Below, one piece after another: positions 22,683-34,807 of a stretch of DNA of 64,000 nt. Under the pieces are notes generated by a model. That model ran no database searches. It saw only the letters and a program-made list of their open reading frames with translations, and was not told where the DNA came from. The stretch is from contig QXEO01001565.1 of assembly GCA_007115705.1 (NCBI GenBank), positions 2,476,230 to 2,540,229 of the forward strand, in the 5' to 3' direction. Within the stretch, counting starts at the first letter, position 1. Each line of letters begins with the position of its first letter. Both the position numbers and the translations under genes were made by a program. This stretch comes from Dactylis glomerata. Taxonomy: Eukaryota; Streptophyta; Magnoliopsida; Poales; Poaceae.

Positions 22683-23381
22683 CTGTAAAAAAAATTAGAG
22701 CATATAAAAGGAAGAGATATGGGTGAGAATAGGAAGTTGATGACCACCAGATGTCCAAGGTGGATTTGAGCAGCGGGAAGCCTTTGCCCGGGGATGAAGC
22801 CTTGAGCAACATGAAGGATCTAATGGTTGTATATAAAGGGGACGATGGCTTCTCAGCTGCCGCCATCAAAGAGATCGTGAACTGACGGGGTGCTTCTTCA
22901 GGTGCATTAGTTGTGAAACGGTTTATGAAGGAGGTGAAGAGGAAGTGGGACAGTGGGGAAGAAGAAGAACAAATGTACCTCGTGCAGTGCAGGAGGCGGT
23001 AAATATTGGCTGGTAGCGGAAGTAAGGGCCCACAGGAGATGAGGTATGTGCCGTGCTACCCTGGATAATCGCAATCGTATATTTAAAATCCGACGGATAA
23101 AAGTAATTGGGGTGATGTGGCTGCACCAAATTTCAGCTTGCAAACATTAAATGCTTTTTAGTGGAGATGAACTTTATATATATTATAGATATCTAATGTG
23201 GAACGTGTCAAGTAAAAAAACATAGAACGTGTCAATAGACTGCATGGTACGTAATTATTAATCCCTAGTTAAATCCTAGCCGTAAATTTTAGATCAAACT
23301 ATTAAAAATAATTCAGATGATGTGGATTAATGTGGTGTCTTTATTTTAGACCTCTCTATTGTGTTTTTAGTATATAGTAAA

Positions 23382-24585
23382 TTTTTATGCAAGGCTTTCA
23401 GGATATTACAAGGACTATCTAGATGGATGCTTTGATGCATCTTTCACAAGCAAGGAGGTTAACACCAAGTGGGATCTGCTTGAAACAATTCAATGCAATA
23501 TCGAAGATTGGGATATCAATAAAGGTAAAGGATCAGGTATAAATTATGAGTATGATTGCATTAAGTCTTTCACTGAAACTGCTGATTTTCAAGAGCTTAG
23601 TGCTAAATATGGTCTTGATCCTCAAATTATGGTTGATTGTTTTAGAGCCTTTGCTTCTCATATTAATGTTCCTAAAGGAAATGGGGATGTGTATCATGAA
23701 CCTTTTAAAGATACTTGCATAGAAAGTGATATTGTTATTGATGATTGCAATAGACATGCTCAAACTTCTGAAAGTACTATTTCTTATAAGCATATTAATT
23801 TTTGTGGAGTATTTAGACCTTGTGAACAGAGTCACGACAAGGAATATTATTGTATCCACCATAGGAATGAAGAAACCCGAATGTGGGATAAGGCTCTAGA
23901 TGAGCCTGGTAAAAAGGTTTGTGAGCTTTATCCTTTTATTTGTGAACTTTGCCATGAAAAGGGTTATTTTAATTTTCAAAGCTTAGGCCATAATTGTGAC
24001 CCTTCTAATCGAATGAGTACCACAAGCTTGTATTATGATGACAAGATCACTCTCAATCAGCATGATGAGCTTACTTTGTTTTTGGGGTGTGAAGAGTCTA
24101 GAAAAACTTCTTTGGTAGATATGAGCGCTTTTAAAAATATTAGCATCCTGCAGGGTTGTCATCTTTATTGTGTTAAAGATTGCCTCTCAAATATTTACAT
24201 ACAAAATGTTATAAAACATGATGTTTTGCCAAGCTATGACATGACTAATATATGTTTCCATCTTATTAGTAGAGAGGAGGAATCCTCCAAAGTTTCTTCT
24301 GTTATTTCTGTCAGTAAACCAGATTATGTGGAGAAGCTTCCTTTCAAGCCTCTCCCTCCTAAAGAAGAGAGTAAGAAGAAGAAGAAGAGGAGGAGTAAAA
24401 GGCGAGAGGAAATGGTATCTTCCCGTAAGCATGTTGCTCCTATTATAGATTATGATGATTCTGAACTTGATGATGTTCTTATGCCTGTTACCTATGTTAG
24501 TGATCATGATTGGGAAAAGCACTCTACTTTCGATATTGAAATTTTTTTGGTACCAATTCTGAAAATCTTTTTGTTGCACCATTAG
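23382..24585 (+). pseudogene. RE3 polyprotein, middle segment
   Basis: Continues the gag frame after the Helitron (FYARLSGYYKDYLDG) for about 400 codons. Contains a Cys/His-rich patch, residues coded near 23830-24000 (CELYPFICELCHEKGY, then HNCD), a possible metal site but not a CCHC knuckle. A basic cluster of Lys/Arg (KKKKRRSKRREE) follows near 24370-24410, and an acidic stretch after it. The frame ends at a TAG at 24583-24585, downstream of a T-run (about 24541-24549) where a frameshift has probably occurred. No protease motif is found here. Confidence 0.7.
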
Positions 24586-24589
24586 TACT

Positions 24590-25162
24590 ATCCATGTTCC
24601 TTCCTATGATGATATGTTTGATGAACACGCTTTGGAAGATAGCTATTCTATTGCTTATGATGATTACAATGATGAGTATAATATTTTCAGTTCACCTACT
24701 ATTGAGGAGGAAACAAGGTATGATTACAATATGCCTCCTATTTTTGATGATTATGGTGATGATAATAATTTTGTTGAATTTGCTCCTATTACGATTGTTC
24801 ATGTGGGGAGTATTAATTCTTTTATGCATGTGGCCCATGATAGGGATGTTTTATGTGATAGTTATATTGTTAATTCTATTCATGATGCTACTTAAAGTTA
24901 CTATGAGAGAGGGAAACATGGTTTGATGGATCTCAACAATATTAAGTTTCCCCTCTTTATATTGCAAATCTTGAAGTTGCACTTGTTTTATCTATCCATG
25001 TTTGTTACTATGTGCTTAGTTGATTTATTTTATTACAAGATTCCTATGCATAGGAAGTGGTTTAGATTTAAATGTGTTTCACATTTGCTTTTTGATGCTC
25101 TCTCTTACTTCAAGCTCTTTTATGGCGCCTACATGAGCATCTTTTTAAATTACTGCGCCTAG
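24590..25162 (+). pseudogene. RE3 polyprotein, C-terminal segment
   Basis: In a new frame: SYDDMFDEHALEDSYS, then acidic Tyr-rich repeats (YDYNMPPIFDDYGDDNN), then SFMHVAHDRDVLCDSYIV. A TAA at 24893-24895 interrupts, after which the frame goes on to a TAG at 25160. The last 75 residues hold two hydrophobic stretches. RE5 and RE8 carry intact versions of exactly this part. Confidence 0.75.
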
Positions 25163-25266
25163 CTCAAAGGCGTTAAAGAAAAGCAATCTTGGGAGATAAT
25201 CCAATGTTTTATTTTCAGTACTTTTTCTTTTATTTGAGTCTTGGAAGTTATTACTACTGTAATGAC
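25156..25266 (+). other. RE3 three-hairpin module after the ORF
   Basis: Hairpin 1 (25156-25172) has stem CGCC/GGCG and contains the stop codon. Hairpin 2 (about 25188-25203) is TTGG/CCAA around GAGATAAT. Hairpin 3 (about 25247-25266) has stem GTTATTAC/GTAATGAC with loop TACT. The same set recurs at five other loci in the window (see findings). Confidence 0.7.
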
Positions 25267-28061
25267 CTCTCCTTATTTTTTTTATTTCGTTGTTGTGCCA
25301 AGAAGAACCTCTAATTTGAGGGAGGTAAGATTTGGGGAAGTTGCTGTCCTGAAACAGATTTCAGTGCTGCACGTAAAAATTCGTGAAAATTCTCAGAATA
25401 TCTTTTTGATCTGCTATTTCTTGTGAATATTCCCCAGGTTATTTTCAAACTTTTATTAGTTTTGCACTTTTCAATTTGAGCAACAGAAAACCCTCGAAAA
25501 AATCGATCTTTGTCAGCTGTTCTGTTTTGACAGATTTCTGCCACTATTGGTGTTTGCCTCTCGATCGCTTTCTTTTTGAGTTCTTTTGATCCGGGGACTT
25601 TTGAGGAAGTTGCCACAGTAGTATATTCTTTACATTTTGTGTTTTTTAGTTGAAATATGAACCAAAAAGGTTGAGCTATTATTATGCTTATGCAAACGTT
25701 GCTAATAGAATTGTGTGAAGTTTTGTATGAAGGAAGTTTTCAAGTGTAGGGATTGGAGAGTGATGAGATGAGATGAAGTATGGATAAAAGCTCAAGCTTG
25801 GGGATACCCATGTCACCCCAAGAAATATCCAAGAAGTACAAGCGTCAAAGCTTGGGGATGCCCCCGAGGCACCCCTTCTTCATCGGCAAAAATCAGGTCA
25901 CCTTTCAAGACACTATATATTTATTGCTTCATATTCTATACGTTTTTCTTGGAGCGTCTTTACTTTTGTTTTCAGTTTTCTTTTGCTTCATTTGCAGAAA
26001 TAAATGGTTGGATGACATCATGTTTGTTTTGGAGAGAGCTATGCCCCGTTTTTCATTGCCAAGAACACTCTTGTTTTCACTCTTACCGTTCAACGAGTGT
26101 TCTCTTTTTCTGCTACTGCGTTTAGCTTTCATTTTTCGCCTTGATTTTTGTTCAGATCTTGTTATATCTTTGCATCAAGGTATTTTTTGGACCACTGGCC
26201 TATGTTTGTTTTCATCAAAAGAGTTGTCTCAAAAAGGTTTGAATGGTGTTGGAAAAGAGAAAAAGTTTCATGCAAAAAAGGAGGTACAAAAAGGAGATTG
26301 TTTAGACTGCGGCTTAGACTTTTGCATGCCATGCTTGATGTCGTTTTGATAGTATGCTTAGTGATTTTTGCTGTAGCATGGCTTGTCTCAAATGACTAAG
26401 ATTGCTTAATGAGCCTTTGAAAAAATCATGCGTTGTTTTTATTATATGGAAGCATTTATTTGGTTTTCTCCTTGATGCTTTATTTGGGTTGACTTGGCGC
26501 ATTCTTACAACATGTTTGACTCTTACAAAGTCGCCATAAGCCTCTATGATCATTTGGTTTTTGACTTGTGATGTCACTTTATGCTTCTTTTAAAGATGTT
26601 TTGTCGCTATGCATGATTATGGCCGTTATTGCTCTCTTAGTTGGTCGCTCCCAGTCTTTTGCTAGCCCTCATTTTCTATTGAGTATGAGCTCTACTCGTG
26701 CATCCAACTCCCAAAAACCAAGTATTCCAATGTGTCCACCATACATACCTATTAGCAATTTGCTATTCCAAAGTACATTTGACTTGCTTTTATCTATCCT
26801 TTGAATTAAACTCTTTTTGGTGTTATGCGAAAATTAGTCAGTAAAGCTCTCACGAACCTGATGGCACACATTACTTTTCTCGCTTTTAAAATTTTGACAT
26901 TGTGGCTCTCTTATGTTGATGTTATGCTTGCAAGTTGTAAGTTGGAAATTAGCCAAACCATGTCGTCATGGGGAAAGCTTTCAACATTGCACTTCTCTTA
27001 TTTGAGTTGATATCGTGATCTTTTGTTTATGGATACTCGCGATGTGAAATAAGTTGGGAATCTTGCGGGATCATGGAGTTTGTATATGTGTTAAAGAAAT
27101 GCCTAGGCCGCTAATCTAATCCATGCATCATTCATGGTGGAAATTTATAGCATGCCCATAGTGGACATTCGATGACGCATCTCACAATAAAAAGCTATAC
27201 CAATGGTAAATAAAAGAGATGCGGAGGTGTTCATTGGCTGTTTGTCCTGTCATTTTGATGTGGGCTTGTTCCATGTCATCGGGCAAGGAGGTACCCCGTT
27301 GGTGGTTCTCGATGATATGTGTATACTTACAATCACAAGAGCTTGCTTGGGACCCTAAGTCGAGTAGCATGAGGTTTGGGTATTCGTACTTCACAGGACA
27401 CGAGGTTTACAACTTATGATTTGTCAAGCATGTGCTCATAATTGTTTTCGCATTAACTTTAACCATTCAAGATGCCTATGATGGGGGCAATGAGAGCTCA
27501 AAGCTAGTAAGTACCATAATTTTTGAAGGTTTATAAAACTTGCAATCACTGCTTCCCTCTGCGAAGGGCATTTCTTTTACTTTTATGTTGAGTCTCCACC
27601 TTCTACCTTTATGCACCGTCTAAGAGAGCATAGTTGTCATTCTGAGTTTAATGTGCATAGTCCCAAAGTTTATCATTGATTGATTCATGATTATGGTTTT
27701 GCTTGTTCTTAAATTATTTGTATCTAGTCGCTCTCTTAAACTTGAAGGTGTCCTGTGCATTTATGTTTTGCTATTCTATGAAGGACAAGCTAAAAACCAC
27801 TTTTATATGTTTTTCCATATGATTTGAACACACACTTGACTTTCAATGTTTCATTGTTCATGATCTTTCGTTTGTTTCTTTTCATGTTATAACATGGTTG
27901 CTAAGTTTTTATTGTCAAGATCATGTCTCTTATGCCCATGTTTTAAGTTCTTTGATCTCAACACTCAATGCTTTACTTCATTTATCAAGATTGTGATGGT
28001 GCATGTCACCTCAAAAATTATTCTTTTGTTATCACACTCCTACTCGAGGACAAGCAGGAGT
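25163..28061 (+). other. RE3 long 3' untranslated region
   Basis: 2.9 kb without a gene, homologous to the 3' regions of RE1, RE7 and the rest. Landmarks are two PPT-like motifs at 25794-25806 and 25848-25861, a T-rich part near 25920-26000, and a stretch just before the PPT that reads CTCGAGGACAAGCAGGAG. Short frames such as 25780-26349 overlap conserved structures but are not preserved in the other copies as long frames. Confidence 0.7.
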
Positions 28062-28077
28062 TAAGTTTGGGGATGCT
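28062..28077 (+). promoter_or_regulatory. RE3 polypurine tract
   Basis: TAAGTTTGGGGATGCT directly before the 3' LTR start. The same position holds AAGCTTGGGGATGCT in RE7 and its complement in RE5 and RE8. Confidence 0.85.
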
Positions 28078-29307
28078 TGACACGTCTCAAACGTATCTAT
28101 AATTTTTTATGCTCCATGCTTGTTTTACACCATTTGCTTCATGTTTTGTTTACACTTCATGGCATTTTTATGTGATTTCTAGAACTAACCTATTGACAAG
28201 ATGCCACAGTGCCAGTTCCCTATTTTCTGCTATTTTGTGTTTCAGAAAAGCTACACAGGAAATATTCTCGGAATTGGACGAAACAAACACCCAAACTCCT
28301 ATTTTTCTCGGACGAAGGACGAGGACCGAAAGAGAGCCGGAGGGGGGCCAGAGGGCAGGCTCACCAAGGGGTGGCGTGCACCCCTAACCCGCGCCGCCGC
28401 ATGGTGAGGTGGCCCTGGTCCACTCCTGACGATGCCCCTTCGCCTATAAAAAGCCTCCCGATGAAAAACCCTAAAACAATCGACAAATTTCTAGAAAGAG
28501 TTCTGCAGCTCCGCCGCCGCCGCCGATGAATTTCAGGGGATAGAAGTCTCTGTTCCGGCACCCTGTCGGGACGGGGAAGTGCCCCCGGAGCCATGTCCAT
28601 CGGTCTCCATCACCGTCTCCGCCGCCTCCATCGACCTCACCGCCATCTCCATCGTCGTTGCTGCCTCTGATATTGAGGAGGGAGGAGTTCTCCCCCGGGG
28701 CTAAGGGCTCTACCGGTAGCTATGTGGTTCACCTCTCTCTCCCATGATGTGATCTTTATGGGATCGTGAGCTTTGTTTCTAGTTAAATTGGTAGATGCTA
28801 TTATTGAGATATTATGCTACTCCCGTGCTTTATTATTGTAATCTCCGGAGACACCTTGTATCGTAATGTGAAGGTGACTAGTGTGCGCATTATGTGTGTC
28901 TTTTTGGTTAATGTCTCTATGAATTGTTGGTGTTTGTTGGAACCATCTAGTGCGTTCATGGTGATAGTGTGGGACAATCTAGTTTGGGTACATGCGAACT
29001 TTGAGGAGTGCTTCGTAGCCCTACGCATGATTAGTGTTTGTTTTCCATTGGAGAATTGTTTAGAGTTGCATATTGAAGTTAGTATCTATTGGTTCAATTA
29101 TGTTATATTTCTTGAGAGTGTGTCCACTAGTGAAAGTATGATCCCTAGGCCTTGTTTCTAAGCATTGAACATCGTTTACTTTCAGTTTTGTTACATGTTT
29201 GCTCGCAGCAATATTTATTTCAGATTACATTTACTACTTATAATCATCACTACTACTTGTATTTCACTATCTCTTCGCCGAACAAGTGCACCTATACATC
29301 TGACAAG
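28078..29307 (+). repeat. RE3 3' LTR, first part (type I)
   Basis: Starts TGACACGTCTCAAACGTATC; the fourth base differs from the TGATACG of relatives. TATA box CTATAAAAAG near 28443. Interrupted by RE4 at 29308 and resumed at 45613; joined length about 1,431 bp. Confidence 0.9.
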
Positions 29308-30060
29308 TGTCGTGGGGATGACTTCTGGGGCATGCCAAGGGCCGTGAATATTTGTCGGCTGACGTCCCAGGAATCTCCACGGCGCTAGGATAAGAAGACC
29401 GGCTCTGCCCGAAGGACCGGCTGCGCCAGCAGCCGGCTGACGACTCCACCGAGGAGAGCCAGAGCCGGGCGATGAAGACAAGATTCCTCCAACGGCTATT
29501 TCGCCAAAAGTTGTCTGGCCCCGACAAGATCGACAGAGGCAAAGGACGAGAGTGACGCATGCCACGTCCAGACTCCACCAACCAGCAAGCAAGAGCCTTC
29601 CCCACGAAAGGATCCGGGGCAAAAGGGAGGGCATATGCCTCCCAGATGACAGTCCAAGGGGGAAAAGGTGCTTTATAAAGTGCAATCGTCAGACAAGGAC
29701 AGAGGAGGGCCAGAAGATCACGCCGACGACGCAGCCATGGAGGAGCCGGCAGCTGGACAGCCGGCCACCTAACCTGTAACTAGACCCCCGCCTATATAAG
29801 GGGGTCTGGACCCTTAGTCTAGGGAGATCTGATCTTCTTCTTCCTCCTCTAGACCGAACAGCTCAAGGAGCGTTGTAACCACTGTGATGATAATACAAAA
29901 CAAGGCAGGAAGTAGGGGTTTTACCTCTGGCGTGGAGGGCCCTGAACCTAGGTAAACTGAGGTGTCTCAGTTGGCATAATCCTGAGCCAGACCCATCGTC
30001 GCACACCGTCGAGCCCCTTCGTTAAGCCATCCCCATGGCTACTGTCTCTAAATTCCCACA
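29308..30060 (+). repeat. RE4 5' LTR
   Basis: Starts TGTCGTGGGGATGAC; the last bases are CCCACA where the 3' LTR keeps CCCACGACA, so 3 bases of the terminal inverted repeat are lost. The TATA box is at 29793-29800. It carries about 24 bases around 29810-29835 that the 3' LTR lacks. Confidence 0.9.
29793..29800 (+). promoter_or_regulatory. RE4 LTR TATA box
   Basis: TATATAAG within CCTATATAAGGGGGTC; the same in the 3' LTR at 45361-45368. Transcription start would be roughly 30 bases on. Confidence 0.75.
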
Positions 30061-30796
30061 AAAGTTGGCGCCCACCGTGGGGCAACGCGCGGCGGTGACC
30101 AGAGTCAAGTTCCGGCCAGGACCCTCATCGGCTCTCAGCGAGAAGGTCGCCTCCGGCCTTGTCTGGACGTTCGGCACTTTTGACTGTGTCAGCGACAACT
30201 TAGCCTGCTTCAAGAGCGGCTTTGGCAACAATGGCTCCTTCCTTGACGTCGGCAGCCACCGCTTCTACGTCGCCAAGCCCTTCCCGGAGGAGGTGACCGA
30301 CGTCCTCGACCCTCTTAGCGATGGAGGCTCGAGCTGCAGTGAAAGCAGTGACCATGGCGCCATGGTCGAGGAGATGGCCCTAGGAGAAGAGGAGGGCGGC
30401 GACTCACCGCGCCCCGCGCGCCCGCCGCTCGAACGCCTTCCTCCACAGGAGCAGGACGCTCCGCTCCCAGAGCAGGACGCCCCAGACATCGCCGTGGTGG
30501 ATCTGCGCGCACCACTCGACCACGTCATCGACCCCATCCAGGTTGCGGAGGCCCTGGAGCGGACGCGCCTCGTACTCCTCGGCAAGGTGGCTGAGGATGA
30601 GATCGACCGGCGCCGTGCGAGCACCACGCTCAGCAAGTTCTACAACATGCATGGAGATGCACCGGTCGAGGTTGCTCATGACCCACGGCATGGCTTCGTC
30701 GCCATCGGCCCTGGCCAGATCCAGGGGTCACCATCGGCAAGCCATGGTCGCGGAGGGCGCGGACAGGGCGGTCATGCTCCGAGCTGCAATGCCTGA
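30035..30796 (+). pseudogene. RE4 gag, N-terminal remnant
   Basis: 253 codons. Translation could begin at 30035, which lies in the LTR end, or at a later codon; the start is uncertain. The protein has an acidic Pro-rich middle and a helical part (VAEALERTRLVLLGKVAEDE). It ends in a Gly/Arg-rich tail and a TGA. The Retrotrans_gag core that should follow is missing before the Cys/His piece at 31046, so gag is internally deleted. Confidence 0.6.
30066..30083 (+). promoter_or_regulatory. RE4 primer-binding site
   Basis: TGGCGCCCACCGTGGGGC, 5 bases inside the 5' LTR. A form common in Tat-lineage grass elements; tRNA not assigned. Confidence 0.8.
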
Positions 30797-31045
30797 GGCC
30801 GCCGCGCCCAGCAGGCCGGCAGAGCTGGCAGGCCACACCAAATCCTGGCGCCAACGCTAGGGCTAGAGCCTCAAGCTCGCCAGCCGGCCCTACACATCCA
30901 TCTGTGGCTTGACCACATGAAGGCGAACCCCAAGGGATGTGCTAGCTCCAAGCGAGCGGCGTCTGACCAAGGAGGCCCGGGGGCTGCCAGTAGCGGTCAG
31001 GGGCGCAAAGAGGGCAAGTACACCCTCGATGCTGCGCTTGACTAG
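30797..31045 (+). other. RE4 gag deletion zone
   Basis: Frames are broken (TAG at 31043-31045). I see no gag core motif. The segment joins the gag N-terminal remnant to the protease part. Confidence 0.5.
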
Positions 31046-32053
31046 CCATGCAAATTCCACAACACCCCTGGCAGGGAAGCGACCCACTCCATGCGTCAGT
31101 GCCGGTTCATGAGAGAGATGGAGCAACGCGCTCGGCAGCTCCCTAGAGCTTCGCAAGCGCAGCCGGCTGGAGGTCAGGAGGACCAACAGCATGAGCCGGC
31201 TGGAGACAAGCCGGACCAAGGTGATGATGACTTTCCGGCGGATGTCGAGCAGTATCACATCTTTACCACCCCAGGCAAAGACAAAAGGAACGACCTTTGG
31301 CACGAGGCGGAGGTGAACGCTGTCATGCCTGCAGAACCCCAGTTCATGCACTGGTCTGAGGCAGCCATCACCTGGGGGTGCGAGGACCATCCATGACTAA
31401 TGCCCAGCCCTGGAGAATACACTCTGGTCCTGGATCCCGTCATGTGCTCCGATACGCACACATGCCGGTTCTCCCGCGTGCTCATCGACGGTGGCAGCAG
31501 CATCAACCTTCTTTACCGAAGCTCTATGGAGAAGCTGGGCATCCCGCTCGCTCAGCTGAAACCGAGCCGGCTCACCTTCCATGGCATCGTGCATGGGCAT
31601 TCGTGCACCCCTATGGGCAGGGTGCAGCTGGAGGTTCTCTTCGGGGAGAAAGGTAACAGCCGCCACGAACCCATCTGGTTCGAGGTGGTGGACACCAGCA
31701 GTCCCTACCATGCGCTGCTTGGCCGCCCAGCCCTGGCCAAGTTCATGGCGGTGCCGCATTACGCCTATCTGAAGATGAAGCTATCGGGACCCAGAGGTGT
31801 GATCACAGTCTCAGGAAACTTCAAGAAGTCCCTGGCCTGCGCCAAGGAGAGCTCGCAGCTGGCAGAGGCACTGGTCATCGCCGAGGAGAAGCGGCAACTT
31901 CTCCATCGCGTGGAGCTAGCCCAGCAAGATGTGCCGGTCCACCAGTCGCCGGTGGAGCAGTTCAAGCCGGCCGACAACACCAAGAAGATCCTGTTGGATG
32001 AGAGTGATCCCTCCAAGTACGTCATCATCGGCACTGGCCTGTCTGCCAAATAG
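31046..32053 (+). pseudogene. RE4 gag tail and protease
   Basis: Begins with a partial knuckle-like CKFHNTPGREATHSMRQCRF. The retropepsin site is VLIDGGSSINLLY (about 31479-31517), in the DxGSS form, and the partner motif is HALLGRPALAKF. The TGA at 31394-31396 and the TAG at 32051-32053 break an otherwise single frame that runs on into RT. Confidence 0.85.
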
Positions 32054-33235
32054 GAAAGCGAGCTCACTAGCTTCCTCCGTGAGAATCGGGACATCTTCGC
32101 ATGGTCTCCAAAGGACATGTCGGGTGTGCCGAGGGAGCTGGCTGAGCACTCACTCAATGTCCGGCCAGATGCCAAGCAGGTCAAGCAACCACTGTGGCGC
32201 TTTGCAGAAGAGAAAAGGAAACCCATTGGTGAGGAGATTGCCCGGCTCCTCGCAGCCGGCTTCATCATGGAGGTATTTCACCCTGACTGGTTGGCGAACC
32301 CAGTCTTGGTCCTGAAGAAGAACAACACTTAGCGCATGTGTATCGACTACACCAGCCTCAACAAGGCTTGCCCCAAGGATCCCTTCGCGCTACCGCGCAT
32401 CGACCAGGTGATCGACTCCATAGCCGGTTGTGACCTGCTGTCCTTCCTGGATGCCTATTCAGGCTATCACCAGATCCCGCTCTACCAGCCGGATCAGATC
32501 AAGACATCCTTCATCACCTCATATGGAGCCTACTGCTGCGTCACCATGTCATTTGGCCTGAAGAATGCTGGAGCCACTTACCAGCGAACCATGCAGCGAT
32601 GTCTGCGAGGGCAGATTGGGAGAAACGTGCATGCTTATGTGGACGACGTGGTGGTGAAAACCAAGCAGAGCGGCACGCTCCTGGACGATCTCAAGGAGAC
32701 CTTTGCCAACCTGCGGCGCTATCGCATGAAGCTCAATCCGGAGAAGTGCACCTTTGGCGTGCCGGCTGGACAGCTCCTAGGTTATATCATTTCCCAGCGT
32801 GGGATCGAGGCTAACCCCTCGAAGATAAAAGCCATCGAGGCCCTAGAGCCGCCCACCCAGCTCAGGGATGTGCAGAAGTTTGCTGGATGTTTGGCCTCGC
32901 TCAGCCGGTTCATCAGCCGGCTCGGGGAGAAGGCCATGCCGTTGTACCAGCTGATGAAGAAGACAGACCATTTCGTCTGGTCGCAGTGCACTGACGATGC
33001 CTTCAACGACCTCAAGCGAGCCTTGTCTACCGCGCCAATCTTGGTAGTGCCGGCTCCGCGGGAGCCAATGCTGCTCTACATCGCAGCTACTCCGCGAGTC
33101 ATTAGCGTTGTGATCGTGGTGGAGCGCACCGAGGAAGGCAAGGAGCTGCCGATTCAGCGCTCAGTGTACTATCTGAGTGAGGTGCTCACTCTCTCCAAGC
33201 AAAACTACCCGCACTACCAGAAGGTCGCGTATGGC
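32054..33235 (+). pseudogene. RE4 reverse transcriptase and start of RNase H
   Basis: In the same frame as the protease. RT motifs in order: DWLANPVLVLKKNN, then RMCIDYTSLNKACPKD, DAYSGYHQI, SFGLKNAGATYQR, the catalytic HAYVDDVVVKT, and LGYIISQRGIEANP. A TAG at 32330-32332 replaces the Trp normally before RMCIDY. The connection and first RNase H follow (SVYYLSEVLTLSKQNY) and are cut after VAYG by RE5 (TSD ATGGC). Confidence 0.93.
33231..33235. repeat. Target-site duplication ATGGC of RE5 (left copy)
   Basis: Repeated at 39874-39878; one copy restores the RE4 frame. Confidence 0.95.
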
Positions 33236-34792
33236 TGATGTCTATGCACTTCTATTCTTGTAGACACTTGTTGGGCCTCCAAGTGTAGAGGTTTGTAGAA
33301 CAGAAGCAAGTTTCCCTTAAGTGGATCACCCAAGGTTTATCGAACTCAGGGAGGTTAGAGGTCAAAGCTATCCCTCTCAAGCAACCTTGCAATTACGATA
33401 CAGAAAGTCTCTTGTGTCCCCAACACACCCAATACACTTGTCAGATGTATAGGTGCACAAGTTCGGTGAAGAGATAGTGAAATACAAGTGGTATGGATGA
33501 TTATAAGTAGCAAACGTGATGTGAAATAAATATCGCTGCGAGCAAACAAGTAACAAAACAGCAAGTAAACGGTGTGCAATGCTTGGAAACAAGGCCTAGG
33601 AATCATACTTTCACTAGTGGACACACTCCCAACAATATAACATGAATGAACAAATAAACAACTTCTCTCCACTATGGTACTCTGAATTACTCTCCTATTG
33701 AATAACACTAATCATTGTGTAGTGGCTACAGAAGCACCCCTTAAAGTTCATCAAGTACTTGACAAACACCACTCATAGAGACATCAAAATCAGATCACAA
33801 CTCAAGATAGATATCATTGCAACTTAGACCAAGTACTAACACGGTGCACACACTGTCAACATTACACCATGAAAGGAGGAATAGATCACTCAAACTATCA
33901 TGGCAATAATTATTCTCATAATCCACAAGAGATCACAATCATAGCCTAAACCAAGTACCACCACGATGCACGCACTGTCACCGTTACACCATGGCAGGAG
34001 GAATAGATTACTTTAATAACATCACTAGAGTACACTATAATAATTAAGCATAGGAGTAGCATAATATATGAATAATAACATCTACTTGTTCAACATGATA
34101 CAAAGCTCACGATCACATAAAGATCACATCATGGGAGAGAGAGGTGAACCACATAGCTACCGGTAGAGCCCTCAGCCCCGGGGATGAACTACTCCCTCCT
34201 CATCATAGGAGACAGCAAGGTTGATGGAGATGGCGGTGAGGTCGATGGAGACGGCGATGGAGACCGATGGAGATGGCTCCGGGGGCACTTCCCCGTCCCG
34301 GCAGGGTGCCGGAACAGAGACTTCTGTCCCCCGAAATTCGTTGGTGGCGGCGGCGGAGCTGCGGAACTCTTTCTGGAAATTTGCCGACTTCCTTAGGGTT
34401 TTCCGTCCCGAGGCTTTATATAGGTGAAGGGGCGTCGCGAGAGGGCAGCCAGGGGCTCCTCACACATGGGTGGCGCGGCCAGGGCCTAGGCCGCGCCACC
34501 CTAGTGTGAGGGCAGGCCCTGGCCCCTCTCCAGCTCTCTTTCGGATGTCTGGATGCTCCCGGATAAAATAAGAGTTCAGGAACTTGTTTCGTCCAATTCC
34601 GAGAATATTTCCTGTGTATCACTCTGAAACACAAAAACAGCAGAAAATAGGGAACTGGCACTGTGGCAACTCGTTAATAGGTTAGTTCCGGAAAATGCAT
34701 AAAAGTGCCACTAAGTGTAACGAAACAATAGGCAAATGGCATAAAAACAAGCATGGAGCATAAAAAATTATAGATACGTTTGAGACGTATCA
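33236..34792 (-). repeat. RE5 3' LTR (type I)
   Basis: 1,557 bp, TGATACGTCTC... to ...GACATCA on the minus strand. It has one fewer GGTGGAGAC unit than the 5' LTR in the GATGGAGAC-type repeat tract (near 34220-34275), and otherwise few differences. Confidence 0.95.
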
Positions 34793-34793
34793 A

Positions 34794-34807
34794 GCATCCC
34801 CAAGCTT
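34794..34807 (-). promoter_or_regulatory. RE5 polypurine tract
   Basis: Minus strand AAGCTTGGGGATGC, one base before the 3' LTR start. Confidence 0.9.

Larger units (their letters stand above)
20204..23381 (-). mobile_element. Helitron, probable read-through copy
   Basis: Removing 20204-23381 restores the RE3 frame exactly across AA|TT, and no TSD is present, as for Helitrons (A|T insertion). On the minus strand the left edge ends CTAG. The right edge begins TTTACTATATACTAAAAACA, one base from the TC start usual for grass Helitrons, with the AT-rich leader typical of them. A classical 3' terminus, hairpin plus CTAG, lies inside at 21852-21879, so the copy seems to extend 1.65 kb past its original end. 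No Rep/helicase is encoded; it is non-autonomous. Confidence 0.7.

Noticed and set aside
22372..22869. 165-codon minus-strand ORF in the Helitron
   Set aside because: It runs straight through a splice-acceptor-like site and changes character there, so the full frame is probably chance; only the 22566-22682 part is kept as a candidate exon.
28814..29161. 115-codon ORF in the RE3 LTR
   Set aside because: The same LTR part in RE5 and RE8 does not keep this frame; no motif.
30265..30860. Minus and alternate-frame ORFs over RE4 gag
   Set aside because: Shadow frames of GC-rich coding sequence; the sense frame runs on from the PBS region.
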